A DNA stretch of 64,000 nt from Terribacillus saccharophilus (lineage in GTDB: Bacteria > Bacillota > Bacilli > Bacillales > Amphibacillaceae): assembly GCA_900110015.1 (NCBI GenBank), contig FOCD01000007.1:19908-83907 (forward strand). Reading direction: 5' to 3'. The notes below the pieces were generated by a model. That model did not search any database and had not been told where the DNA came from. It saw only the letters and a program-made list of their open reading frames with translations. Every line of letters begins with the position of its first letter. Positions within the stretch are counted from its first letter, which is position 1. Positions 43,337 through 51,383 of the stretch are shown piece after piece. A program made the translations under genes and the position numbers.

Positions 43337-43594
43337 AAAACTGAGGTATTGTTACAAAAACTAGGAATAAAAAAAGGTGTCAATCCTAAATTACATCCAA
43401 AAAATAGAAGGGCGGCTGTTTATTGCTAGTTTCATAGCTTATAAAGCGGGTACGATTTCGCATAAGAACCGACTTTTTACTAGCGTTGCTCAGGAATGAG
43501 TGCCTATTGGAAATTCTAGGCTGCAATATTACACAAAAACCCATGCTATGATGTTGCTGCATCAAAAAACACACATCTCGAAAGGAGCAACATC

Positions 43595-44440
43595 ATGTTC
43601 AAGAAAGTATTAGTAACAACACTATCTACAGCTATCCTAGCAGGTGGCGCTTTGGCAGGAACAGCAAATGCTGCACCAGCACAACCAACTAAAGAAGAAG
43701 CTCAAGTGCACGTAGCACAAGTAGTGAAAAGCGGATCTTTCTCTTCTATCGAAGATTTGAATAAATGGGTGAATGAATATCTATCAGCTTATAACATTCA
43801 CATCAATACTGATAGCTTGCTAGCAAAATACAATGTTCAGCAGCCATCTCAACAGGAGCAAGCACAAACTCCTGCTCAAGCACAACCTAAGCAAGAGGAA
43901 GCAAAAGCACCAGCTGCTCAGAAAGAAGAGCAAAAAGCTGCTCCACAAAAAGAAGAAAAAGCTGAAGAGCAAGCAACTGAACAAAAAGCTCAAGCTCCAG
44001 CACAAAAACAAGAAACTGCTTCTGACAGCAAGAAGACAGAAGATAAGCAAGCTACTGAAGGCCTAAGTGCTTTCGAACAGCAAGTAGTAGACTTGACTAA
44101 CAAAGAGCGTGAAAAAGCTGGTCTTAAAGCTTTGAAAGCTGATACTGAACTAAGCAAAGTAGCACGTGCGAAATCCAAAGATATGGCTGACAATGGTTAC
44201 TTCGATCACAACAGCCCGACTTACGGTTCTCCGTTCGATATGATGAAATCTTTTGGTATTTCTTATAAAACTGCAGGTGAAAACATCGCTCAAGGACAAA
44301 AGACTCCAGAAGAAGTCGTTGAAGCATGGATGAACAGCCAAGGACACCGTGAGAACATCCTTAATCCTGATTACACTAATATCGGTGTAGGTTATGTAGA
44401 AAACGGTAACTACTGGACACAGCAATTCATTGGTAAATAA
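43595..44440 (+). CDS. Secreted CAP/SCP-domain protein (YkwD-like)
   Basis: A 281-residue protein with a signal peptide ending in TANAAPA. After about 60 residues of a helical region comes a long Gln/Glu/Ala/Lys-rich linker (about residues 83-155). The C-terminal CAP domain follows (LTNKEREKAGLKAL, NGYFDHNSPTYGSPFDMM, AGENIAQGQ, SQGHRENILNPDYTNIGVG). CAP domains in Bacillus occur in cell-surface and spore-coat proteins; no catalytic role is established. An extended -10 (TGCTATGAT, ending 43552) lies 40 bases upstream. Confidence 0.9.
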   Translation: MFKKVLVTTLSTAILAGGALAGTANAAPAQPTKEEAQVHVAQVVKSGSFSSIEDLNKWVNEYLSAYNIHINTDSLLAKYNVQQPSQQEQAQTPAQAQPKQEEAKAPAAQKEEQKAAPQKEEKAEEQATEQKAQAPAQKQETASDSKKTEDKQATEGLSAFEQQVVDLTNKEREKAGLKALKADTELSKVARAKSKDMADNGYFDHNSPTYGSPFDMMKSFGISYKTAGENIAQGQKTPEEVVEAWMNSQGHRENILNPDYTNIGVGYVENGNYWTQQFIGK

Positions 44441-44460
44441 TTCAGATTATTGTATAATGA

Positions 44461-44489
44461 GAAGCAACCGATTATAATCGGTTGCTTTT
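44461..44489 (+). terminator. Terminator after the CAP gene
   Basis: AAGCAACCGATTA and TAATCGGTTGCTT form a perfect palindrome followed by TT and a pyrimidine tract. Confidence 0.85.
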
Positions 44490-44510
44490 CTTGTATGTAG
44501 GAGTGATTAT

Positions 44511-44882
44511 ATGGATCTGATTTCACTGCTTGCAGAAGAACGAATCAAGCAGGCTGAAGCCAATGGAGAGTTCCGTAACCTTCCAGGAGCGGGAAAACCT
44601 TTGGAGCTGGAAGATCTATCTGGTGTACCGGAGGATATGCGGATGAGCTACAAAATTCTCAAGAATGCTGGCTATATTCCGCCTGAAATGGAGCTGCAGA
44701 AAGAAATTGTAGCACTGCGCGATTTACTGCGTATTTGTACGGATGACTCAGAGCGGGCAGCTTTCCGGAAGCGGATCAGCGTGAAAGAGATTCACTACGA
44801 AGCACTGCTTCAGAAGCTTAAGCGAAATTCGCCAGGCACTCTCAGTCAATATCGGGAACAAATTGAACATAAACTAACATAA
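44511..44882 (+). CDS. DUF1992 (DnaJ-homologue C28-like) protein
   Basis: A 123-residue protein that is essentially one DUF1992 domain: AEERIKQAEANGEFRNLPGAGKPLELED is the hallmark, followed by helical segments. The same domain occurs in a human DnaJ-like protein, DNAJC28; the bacterial function is unknown. It has a GTAGGAGTG ribosome site. The S-box leader of the next gene begins 15 bases after its stop. Confidence 0.85.
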   Translation: MDLISLLAEERIKQAEANGEFRNLPGAGKPLELEDLSGVPEDMRMSYKILKNAGYIPPEMELQKEIVALRDLLRICTDDSERAAFRKRISVKEIHYEALLQKLKRNSPGTLSQYREQIEHKLT

Positions 44883-44896
44883 CTAAATAGTATTTT

Positions 44897-45048
44897 CTTA
44901 TCACGAGAGGTGGAGGGACTGGCCCTTTGAAGCCTCGGCAGCAGGCAGAAATGTACTGTGCCAATTCCAGCAGACGATAGTCTGGCAGATAAGAGGAGCA
45001 TTTACCTTGGATAAGGAGCCTCTTCTGTAAAACGGAAGAGGCTTTATT
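44897..45048 (+). ncRNA. S-box (SAM-I) riboswitch with terminator
   Basis: The aptamer spans 44897-44993. P1 is CTTATC paired with GATAAG, and the conserved core GAGAGGTGGAGGGACTGGCC, then GTGCCAATTCCAGCAG, are present. The expression platform is a terminator hairpin AGCCTCTTC/GAAGAGGCT (45017-45043) followed by TTATTT. AAGAGG next to P1 (44991-44996) can pair with CCTCTT of the terminator as the antiterminator. SAM binding should stop transcription into the monooxygenase. Confidence 0.92.
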
Positions 45049-45073
45049 TACATAATAAGAGGAGTGGAGAACA

Positions 45074-46438
45074 ATGACGAAACAAATTATCCTGCAAGCA
45101 TTTGATATGACAGCCGCTAATCATAACGCCCATGGCTTATGGAAGCATCCGGAAAACAGAAGGCATCGGGAATATAAATCGCTGGAATACTGGATGGAGC
45201 TTGCACGCCTCTTAGAAAAAGGGAAGTTCGACGCTGTATTCTTTGCTGATGTGCTTGGTGTTTACGACGTATACGGAGGGGATGAAAAGGCTGCCCTGCG
45301 TGATGGAATGCAAGTGCCGCTTAATGATCCTGCCTTCGCTATTCCAGCCATGGCAGCTGTGACGAAGCATTTGTCCTTCGCAGTCACTGTCAGTACATCT
45401 TATGAACAGCCATTTCATAATGCACGAAAATTTTCGACGCTTGATCACCTGACAAATGGGCGTGTTGCCTGGAATATCGTTACGTCCTATTTACCGAATG
45501 CTGCCCAGAATTTTGGGCTGGAGAAGATGGTGAAGCATGATGAGCGTTATAAAATAGCTGATGAATTCCTCGAGGTTTCTTATAAGCTGCTGGAGGATAG
45601 CTGGGAAGAAGATGCTGTTATCTCTGACACGGAAACAGGAGTGCTAGTGGATCCGGAAAAGGTTCACCGCATAAAACATAAAGGTACATATTTCTCAGTA
45701 GAAGGGCCGCATGTGAGTGAACCTTCTCCGCAGCGTACACCTGTGCTTTACCAAGCAGGTACTTCGGAAAAAGGCCGTGATTTTGCAGCAAGACATGCTG
45801 AATGTGTCTTCGTAGGCGGACCTACACCAGAAAAAATCAACTATTACATCGAAGATATTAAAGCTCGGGCGGAGGCGTACGGCAGAAGCCGTGATGAAAT
45901 CAAGGCGTTTACTTTCCTGCATGTTGTCGTGGCTGAAACAGAAGAGAAAGCTATTGCAAAATATAAGGAAGTTAAGCAATATTGGAGCGCAGATGCTGCC
46001 AAGGCACAATATGGCGGCTCGACTGGTTATGACTTGGCTTCTTATGAAAATGAAGAAGAGCTGTTCACATACAAGCACACAGAACAAGGTCAATCGCGAG
46101 CTGCTTATCTGACGAAGGATGCGGCGAAGCCATTTACAGTCAAAGAGATACAAGAGAAATTCAGTCAACCAGCTGAAATGGATATTATTATCGGCAGTCC
46201 GGAACAGGTGGCGGACAAAATCGAGGATTTCTTTGTGCGAAGCGGAGTTGATGGCTTCAATCTGACACATTATATTACACCAAAAGACTTAAATGACTTT
46301 GTCGAATTGGTTGTTCCTATCTTGCAGGAGCGAGGATTATATAAGAGAGATTATGCAGAAGGAACATTCAGGGAGAAATTATACGGACACCCGCATCTAG
46401 CTGCGGCACATCCGGCAAAACAAGGAAAGAGGAGCTGA
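45074..46438 (+). CDS. LLM-class flavin-dependent monooxygenase, nitrilotriacetate-monooxygenase type
   Basis: A 454-residue luciferase-like monooxygenase of the NtaA/SnaA/DszA group. It carries GLWKHPENRRHREYKSLEYW, AVTVSTSYEQPFHNARKF, TNGRVAWNIVTSYLPNAAQNFG and QAGTSEKGRDFAARHAECVF. Such enzymes use reduced FMN supplied by a separate reductase, which is not visible here. The S-box riboswitch in its leader places it under SAM/methionine control, so its substrate is probably an organosulfur compound. In B. subtilis the relative YxeK acts in sulfur salvage. Confidence 0.9.
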   Translation: MTKQIILQAFDMTAANHNAHGLWKHPENRRHREYKSLEYWMELARLLEKGKFDAVFFADVLGVYDVYGGDEKAALRDGMQVPLNDPAFAIPAMAAVTKHLSFAVTVSTSYEQPFHNARKFSTLDHLTNGRVAWNIVTSYLPNAAQNFGLEKMVKHDERYKIADEFLEVSYKLLEDSWEEDAVISDTETGVLVDPEKVHRIKHKGTYFSVEGPHVSEPSPQRTPVLYQAGTSEKGRDFAARHAECVFVGGPTPEKINYYIEDIKARAEAYGRSRDEIKAFTFLHVVVAETEEKAIAKYKEVKQYWSADAAKAQYGGSTGYDLASYENEEELFTYKHTEQGQSRAAYLTKDAAKPFTVKEIQEKFSQPAEMDIIIGSPEQVADKIEDFFVRSGVDGFNLTHYITPKDLNDFVELVVPILQERGLYKRDYAEGTFREKLYGHPHLAAAHPAKQGKRS

Positions 46439-46458
46439 GCATCAGCTCCTCTTTTCTA
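46426..46458. terminator. Bidirectional terminator overlapping the monooxygenase stop codon
   Basis: AAAGAGGAGCTGA and TCAGCTCCTCTTT form a perfect 13-bp stem with loop GCA. The plus stop codon is at the end of the left arm, and the S66 gene stop is immediately right. Confidence 0.85.
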
Positions 46459-47484
46459 TTCTAGATAAGTTAGAGTTCCCTTACCATCTTTAAATGATGC
46501 AGTAGCTAATGCGCCATTAATCATTGTGAACTGCGGTGGCATGTGCCCGATATCAGTATCAAAGATAATTGGCAGGCCAATTTCTTCTGCAAATTCATAT
46601 ATCATCTGTTCGTCGTCATAATCCTCAGATGATGCACTTCGAGAAGGTCTGCCAAATAGTAAACCGCTCGCTCCATCGAACCAGCCGTGTTCCTTCAGGT
46701 GCCAAAGATTCCGATAAGCTTCGGCAGTAGTCCAGTCCAACCATTCTAGGTAGACAATCGTTTCTTCTTCAAAAGATTCTCGCCACTCCTTAATGGTGGC
46801 ATATCTCGTTCCGGCTATTGCAGTCAATGTATTCAGACAGCCGCCGATTAAACGGCCAGTAAAGGAAACGGCTTCACCTGTCGAAGATTTCCATTCCGTT
46901 TTGCTGTCCAAATCAAAGCCCGCAGGATTTTCTTGTACAAATAGCGCATCCCATGATGATTGATACATAGGAGATGAGTGCTGGACAACATGCTTGCGAG
47001 ATGATGCTGATAATATCTTATGCCATTGCATTGTCGTATCATCAAGGTTTTCCATATTCAAATCAAAGAAGTTTGTCGTATGTGCAGATGCAATATTCGT
47101 CTGGAGTGTATAGCTGCATAGAAGTGTGCTTGTGTCAGAATAACCAATCAGCCATGTTGGCTTGCTTTTGGTTATCTTATCCCAATCCAGCTTAGGCAAT
47201 ACTTGTACAAGCAGTTCTCCACCCCATGGCGGCATAATGGCATCAATTGCGGAATCAGTTAAATAAGTCATTAGCTCGATTGCTCTAGTTTCAGCAGAGC
47301 TGCTTCTAGCCGCTCGTTGTGTCCAAACTGTTTCTCCGATGACTACATTGGAACCAAGTTTCTCGAGCTGACTTTTAGCTTTATGTATCTTGGGATGCAA
47401 TGGGGCAGGAACACCGCTTGAGGGAGCAGTGATTGCGAAGGTGGAATTGGCAGTCAGAGCACTTGGATAGATGGTCGTCAACAT
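46456..47484 (-). CDS. S66-family peptidase (LD-carboxypeptidase/MccF-like)
   Basis: A 342-residue protein. The S66 nucleophile motif GYSDTS and the preceding MPPWGGELLVQVLPKLDW are clear; GRLIGGCLNTL and FDTDIGHMPPQFTMINGA are the later conserved regions. S66 enzymes cleave L,D-peptide bonds of recycled murein or, for MccF, inactivate acyl-adenylate toxins; this protein resembles the MccF side. ATG 47484 follows AAAGGGTGATT; the frame also opens at 47505 without proper spacing. Confidence 0.85.
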   Translation of the reverse strand: MLTTIYPSALTANSTFAITAPSSGVPAPLHPKIHKAKSQLEKLGSNVVIGETVWTQRAARSSSAETRAIELMTYLTDSAIDAIMPPWGGELLVQVLPKLDWDKITKSKPTWLIGYSDTSTLLCSYTLQTNIASAHTTNFFDLNMENLDDTTMQWHKILSASSRKHVVQHSSPMYQSSWDALFVQENPAGFDLDSKTEWKSSTGEAVSFTGRLIGGCLNTLTAIAGTRYATIKEWRESFEEETIVYLEWLDWTTAEAYRNLWHLKEHGWFDGASGLLFGRPSRSASSEDYDDEQMIYEFAEEIGLPIIFDTDIGHMPPQFTMINGALATASFKDGKGTLTYLE

Positions 47485-47527
47485 AATCACCCTTTCCTTT
47501 TCCATATTATAGCATGAGCACTAGGTC

Positions 47528-47553
47528 GTTTGAATCGTTGTTCCAAGGGGAAT
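47528..47553 (+). promoter_or_regulatory. Sigma-B-like promoter of the yfkJ-yfkI-yfkH operon
   Basis: GTTTGA (47528-47533), a 14-base spacer and GGGAAT (47548-47553) match sigma-B consensus GTTTAA/GGGTAT at 5 of 6 positions in each half. The yfkJ start is 55 bases downstream. Confidence 0.55.
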
Positions 47554-47607
47554 GGAATACAAGACATTCACACATTTTCATATTTATAAAACGAGGGAGT
47601 TGAGTGA

Positions 47608-48087
47608 ATGATAAACGTGTTGTTTATTTCTTTAGGCAACATCTGCCGCTCGCCGATGGCTGAAGCGATATTCCGCAAACGTATAGACGAAGCAGGATTA
47701 TCAGGGTTTGTTACAGTCGACTCAGCTGGTATTGGTCACTGGCACGAAGGAAAGGAGATGCATCCTTCTGCTCGTGCGCTTCTCGGACAAAAAGGCATTT
47801 CGATGGGTAATCATACGGCAAAGCAAGTCCAAGCAGAACACTTGGAAGCTTACGATTACATTATCGTGATGGACCAGCTTAATTTGCAGGATTTATCAGC
47901 TATAGCTCCTGCTTATACGGACCGTTATCAGCTTTTCTCAGATTTTATTCCAGAGCGTGCTGGAGAGGATATTGAGGATCCATTCTTTACTGATGAATTT
48001 GAAGCGGTGTTTGAGATGCTTGAGGCTGGGTGTGTAGGATTGTGCGAGACAATAAAACAACAGACACAATGGAAGGAGCCGGTTTGA
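47608..48087 (+). CDS. yfkJ: Low-molecular-weight protein tyrosine phosphatase homologue with Cys-to-Ser change (YfkJ-like)
   Basis: A 159-residue protein with the full fold of the low-molecular-weight phosphatases (GNICRSPMAEAIF, DSAGIGHWHEG, DYIIVMD, EDIEDPFF). The P-loop CLGNICRS reads SLGNICRS: the nucleophilic Cys is Ser8 (codon TCT, 47629-47631). Arg14 and general acid Asp124 are kept. Known phosphatases lose activity with this change, so it may bind phosphotyrosine proteins without cleaving them, or the change may be recent. It leads the yfkJ-yfkI-yfkH operon. Confidence 0.88.
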   Translation: MINVLFISLGNICRSPMAEAIFRKRIDEAGLSGFVTVDSAGIGHWHEGKEMHPSARALLGQKGISMGNHTAKQVQAEHLEAYDYIIVMDQLNLQDLSAIAPAYTDRYQLFSDFIPERAGEDIEDPFFTDEFEAVFEMLEAGCVGLCETIKQQTQWKEPV

Positions 48088-48434
48088 TGAAAAGTAAATT
48101 TACGTTAGGTTTAACGATTGGTGCTACAGTCGGCGGCTTGATTTCTTTATGTGATGCACAGACACGTGAGCATGTACGAGGTAACTTGACGCGTGCAGGT
48201 TCTGAAGCGGTGTTTTACCTCCGCAATCCGGGCGTTTTTGTGAATGATGTCAAAACTTCCTATGCTCGAGTGGCAACCAGTATATCTACATCAGCCGATA
48301 AAGGCTTGAGAGGACTGGAGGAAGTTCAGCATGCACTGCAGAAGGTGAGCAAGCTGGACGATCAGATCGAATTGCCTGCCGGACAGCGTCCGAAACAATT
48401 GGCAAGCGGTGGTAACACAGTAGCAGCCAGATAA
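48087..48434 (+). CDS. yfkI: YfkI-like small protein with N-terminal membrane anchor
   Basis: A 115-residue protein. The N-terminus (FTLGLTIGATVGGLISL) resembles the single glycine-rich helix of YtxH-type stress proteins, followed by a helical region and a polar tail. It overlaps the yfkJ stop by one base (TGATG) and is followed by yfkH, matching the gene order of B. subtilis. Function is unknown; context suggests a general-stress role. Confidence 0.75.
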   Translation: MKSKFTLGLTIGATVGGLISLCDAQTREHVRGNLTRAGSEAVFYLRNPGVFVNDVKTSYARVATSISTSADKGLRGLEEVQHALQKVSKLDDQIELPAGQRPKQLASGGNTVAAR

Positions 48435-48468
48435 AAAGGTTGCTTTAGAGAGAGAAGGAGGAGAAACC

Positions 48469-49290
48469 ATGGGGAGCTTTTTAAAACAGCTTGGGCAGCG
48501 AATCGGTAACGATGAAGTGACTGGTTTGTCTGCCCAGCTGGCTTATTTTTTACTGCTATCACTATTTCCATTTATCATTTTTCTTGTGTCCTTGATCGCA
48601 TTCTTGCCGATCAGTCAACAAGATATTATGAGTACTTTATCAACATTCGCACCTGAATCAACCATGGATCTGCTCGAAGAAAATATTACGGGTCTGGTCA
48701 ATGAGCGAAATGGCGGGCTGTTGTCCATTGGTATTTTGGCAACACTTTGGTCTGCGTCAAATGGTGTTAATGCCATTATTCGTGCATTGAATAAGGCTTA
48801 CGATGTTAATGAGGATCGATCTTTCATCGTTGCCAGAGGAGTAGCCGTGGTGCTGACAATCGCTATGGTACTCGTTATCGCAGTCGCATTCTTGCTACCG
48901 ATATTCGGTAAATCAATCGGTATTTATATCTTTTCCTTTTTCGGACTGGACGATGGTTTCCTGACTGTATGGGGAGCTTTGCGATGGGTCATTTCCTTTG
49001 TAATATTCTTCATTGTACTACTTGCATTGTATGTGTTAGCGCCGAGTAAGAAAATCTCGATCAAAGAATCAATGGTCGGAGCGGCCTTCGCAGCAATCGG
49101 GTGGATGATTGCATCCCTGTTATTCTCCTTTTATGTTGATAACTTTGGTAATTACTCTGCGACATACGGATCTCTTGGGGCAGTCATTGTTCTGATGATC
49201 TGGTTCTATCTTTCCGGCATCATCATAATCACCGGTGGTGAGATCAATGCTATGCTGGATGAGCGGAAGAAAAATAAAGCGGCTGCCTGA
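48469..49290 (+). CDS. yfkH: YihY/BrkB-family membrane protein (YfkH-like)
   Basis: A 273-residue membrane protein with six helices. Family motifs are TGLSAQLAYFLLLSLFPFIIF at the N-terminus, LWSASNGVNAIIRALNKAYDV and the C-terminal IVLMIWFYLSGIIIITGGEINA. The family was once called ribonuclease BN but is now regarded as a membrane protein of unknown, possibly transport, function. It is the last gene of the yfkJIH operon; its stop lies in the terminator stem. Confidence 0.88.
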   Translation: MGSFLKQLGQRIGNDEVTGLSAQLAYFLLLSLFPFIIFLVSLIAFLPISQQDIMSTLSTFAPESTMDLLEENITGLVNERNGGLLSIGILATLWSASNGVNAIIRALNKAYDVNEDRSFIVARGVAVVLTIAMVLVIAVAFLLPIFGKSIGIYIFSFFGLDDGFLTVWGALRWVISFVIFFIVLLALYVLAPSKKISIKESMVGAAFAAIGWMIASLLFSFYVDNFGNYSATYGSLGAVIVLMIWFYLSGIIIITGGEINAMLDERKKNKAAA

Positions 49291-49308
49291 TAAGGCGCCG
49301 CTTTTTTT
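49276..49308. terminator. Terminator overlapping the end of yfkH
   Basis: AAAGCGGC/GCCGCTTT with an inner GCC/GGC pair around TGATAA, followed by seven T. It contains the yfkH stop codon and reaches the zosA stop. Confidence 0.8.
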
Positions 49309-51142
49309 ATCTTAAAAGTCTAAGACCGTTTAATATGACTAAAATTGTGCTGCCCTCGTGTCCTACTACCCCAAGTGGCAAACCGAGATATTGACTGATA
49401 TTAGCCAGGATGAGCAGCATAATGACAGCGACTGAAAAGATAACATTTTGCTTAATGATCCTGCGCATACGCTTTGATAATTTTATAGCGTCGGCAAGTT
49501 TTCTTAGATCATTTTTAATCAGGACCATATCAGCTGTTTCCAGCGCAGCGTCAGTTCCATTGCCCATGGCAATTCCAACTTGAGCAGTAGCAAGGGCAGG
49601 AGCATCATTGATCCCATCGCCAACCATGGCTATCGTTCCGTAGCGATTTTCCAGCTCTTTGATTTCTGCAACCTTTTCATCTGGCAAGCAGTTGGATCGA
49701 TACATAGTAATACCTGCTTCTTTGGCAATGGCTTTTGCAGTCTGGTCGTTATCACCTGTAAGCATAATAGTAGAAATGCCGAGCTTAGTTAAGGAACGGA
49801 TTGCTGCTTTTGCTTCCGGTCTTATTGTATCTTGCAGTGCAAATACACCGGCTAATTCGTTTTCGTTCTCTATATAAACAAGCGATTTCCCCGAAGCGGC
49901 CAAAGAATTAGCTTGATCGGCTAATTCTTGATCAGCTGAATTTTGCATATAAGATACTTTTCCGATCCGCCATTTCTGTCCCTGCCATATCCCATTCATA
50001 CCTTGACCAGCTGTATCGGTGACTTGCTCAGCTTGCTTGATACTATCAGCTTGTGCATAAGCTGCTACGGCTTTAGCTAAAGGATGTGAGGACTGAGATT
50101 GTATAGCATAAGCCGCCTCCAGCACATGGGATGCTTCGGCAGTTTTACCGACAAGGAAATCTGTAACAGATGGCTTCCCGATTGTTAAACTGCCTGTTTT
50201 ATCGAATGCTACAGCTTTTACCTGTCCGAGCGTTTCTAGATGTGAACCACCTTTGACTAAAATCCCGTTTCTTGCTCCTTTTGAAATAGCTGATAAGGTC
50301 GCTGGCATGACGGATGCTACCAGTGCACATGGAGAAGCGACGACAAGCAGGATCATGGCACGGTAAAAAGATTCGGTAAATGACCAATTTGTTATGAAAG
50401 GTGGTACGAGGATGACGAGCAGAACTAGCAGCAGAACAGTTTTGACATAAGGTCCTTCGAATCGCTCTATGAAATGCTGAGCTGGTGATTTTTGTTCCTG
50501 AGCCGTTTGCACCATCGTGATGATTCGTTGGAACAATGTTTCATTTGCGGGCTTTGTGACGCGTATTTCCAATACTGCACTGCTATTGACGGTGCTGGCA
50601 AAAACTTCATGACCTTCAGTTTTTGTTACTGGTATACCTTCTCCGGTAATGGCACTTTCGTCAATGCTCGTTGTTCCTTTTAAGATGATTCCATCAGCCG
50701 GTATACGTTCCCCGGGCAGCACGAGTATACGATCCTCGACTCGAAGCTGATCGATAGAGATTCTTTCTTTCCCACCAGCAATTATTCTGGTCGCTTCATC
50801 TGGCTGAAGAGTTAGCAGTGCACGCAATTCCTGACTGCTTCTATTCTCCGTATACGTTTCTAAAGCACCCGAAAGGGCGAAAATGAAGATAAGTAAGGCA
50901 CCTTCCAGCCAATGACCGATAAAGCTTGCCCCTATAGCGGCGAAAATCATCAGCATTTCCACGTTAAGTTTCCGTTCCGTAATGGTTTCTGTAATACCTT
51001 CCTTCGCTTTAAAGAATCCTCCAATGAGATATGCAGCCGTATAAAGAAAAGGTGCAGCTTCTGTTCCGTGGAAAGTGAAATAGGTAATGAGAATCAGGGC
51101 ACCACTAACTAAAGCAGCAATAAGTTCTAAATGTTTTTTCAT
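49307..51142 (-). CDS. zosA: Zinc-type P1B ATPase (ZosA-like)
   Basis: A 611-residue heavy-metal P-type ATPase without an N-terminal metal-binding domain. The membrane motif SPC (Ser270-Cys272), phosphatase loop SITGEG-type segment (IDESAITGEGIPVTK), phosphorylation site with Asp314 and the hinge GDGINDAPAL are present. The phosphorylation motif reads DKTGS rather than DKTGT. In B. subtilis ZosA imports Zn2+ under peroxide stress and is controlled by PerR; a perfect Per box lies 39 bases upstream here, supporting the same role. CadA-type export is the alternative. Confidence 0.85.
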   Translation of the reverse strand: MKKHLELIAALVSGALILITYFTFHGTEAAPFLYTAAYLIGGFFKAKEGITETITERKLNVEMLMIFAAIGASFIGHWLEGALLIFIFALSGALETYTENRSSQELRALLTLQPDEATRIIAGGKERISIDQLRVEDRILVLPGERIPADGIILKGTTSIDESAITGEGIPVTKTEGHEVFASTVNSSAVLEIRVTKPANETLFQRIITMVQTAQEQKSPAQHFIERFEGPYVKTVLLLVLLVILVPPFITNWSFTESFYRAMILLVVASPCALVASVMPATLSAISKGARNGILVKGGSHLETLGQVKAVAFDKTGSLTIGKPSVTDFLVGKTAEASHVLEAAYAIQSQSSHPLAKAVAAYAQADSIKQAEQVTDTAGQGMNGIWQGQKWRIGKVSYMQNSADQELADQANSLAASGKSLVYIENENELAGVFALQDTIRPEAKAAIRSLTKLGISTIMLTGDNDQTAKAIAKEAGITMYRSNCLPDEKVAEIKELENRYGTIAMVGDGINDAPALATAQVGIAMGNGTDAALETADMVLIKNDLRKLADAIKLSKRMRRIIKQNVIFSVAVIMLLILANISQYLGLPLGVVGHEGSTILVILNGLRLLR

Positions 51143-51180
51143 CTATTTATAACCTCCTTAAAGATGTATATGTAGCTTGT

Positions 51181-51195
51181 TTATAATTATTATAA
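51181..51195. promoter_or_regulatory. Perfect Per box upstream of zosA
   Basis: TTATAATTATTATAA matches the PerR consensus TTATAATNATTATAA at every position and includes a -10-like TATAAT on the minus strand. It lies 39-53 bases before the zosA start. The divergent binding-protein gene begins about 190 bases away. Confidence 0.75.
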
Positions 51196-51311
51196 TGTAA
51201 TAGTAATTTTACTATATTCTATAGCTAGATTAAAATCAATATAAAAAAGAAATTAATTTTATATAGATATATAACAGTTTTAAAATAAAAGTGAAACAGT
51301 TCAGAAAAATA

Positions 51312-51339
51312 TTGAAATAGTGGAGATTACCTGTTATCT
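51312..51339 (+). promoter_or_regulatory. Probable promoter of the binding-protein operon
   Basis: TTGAAA (51312-51317), a 16-base spacer and TTATCT (51334-51339), preceded by TG. It lies about 45 bases before the first binding-protein gene. Confidence 0.45.
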
Positions 51340-51383
51340 TTTAGGATATATGAAAATAAAACAAGGGGAGAGTGTGTGACTTC

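Noticed and set aside
43820..44050. Leu/Ser/Phe-rich minus-strand ORF inside the CAP gene
   Set aside because: It is the antisense reading of the repetitive Gln/Glu/Lys linker codons, has no ribosome site and looks like no real protein.
43839..44060. Short direct repeats in the CAP gene as a possible repeat array
   Set aside because: They are codon-level repetition of a low-complexity linker, without regular unit length or spacers as in CRISPR.
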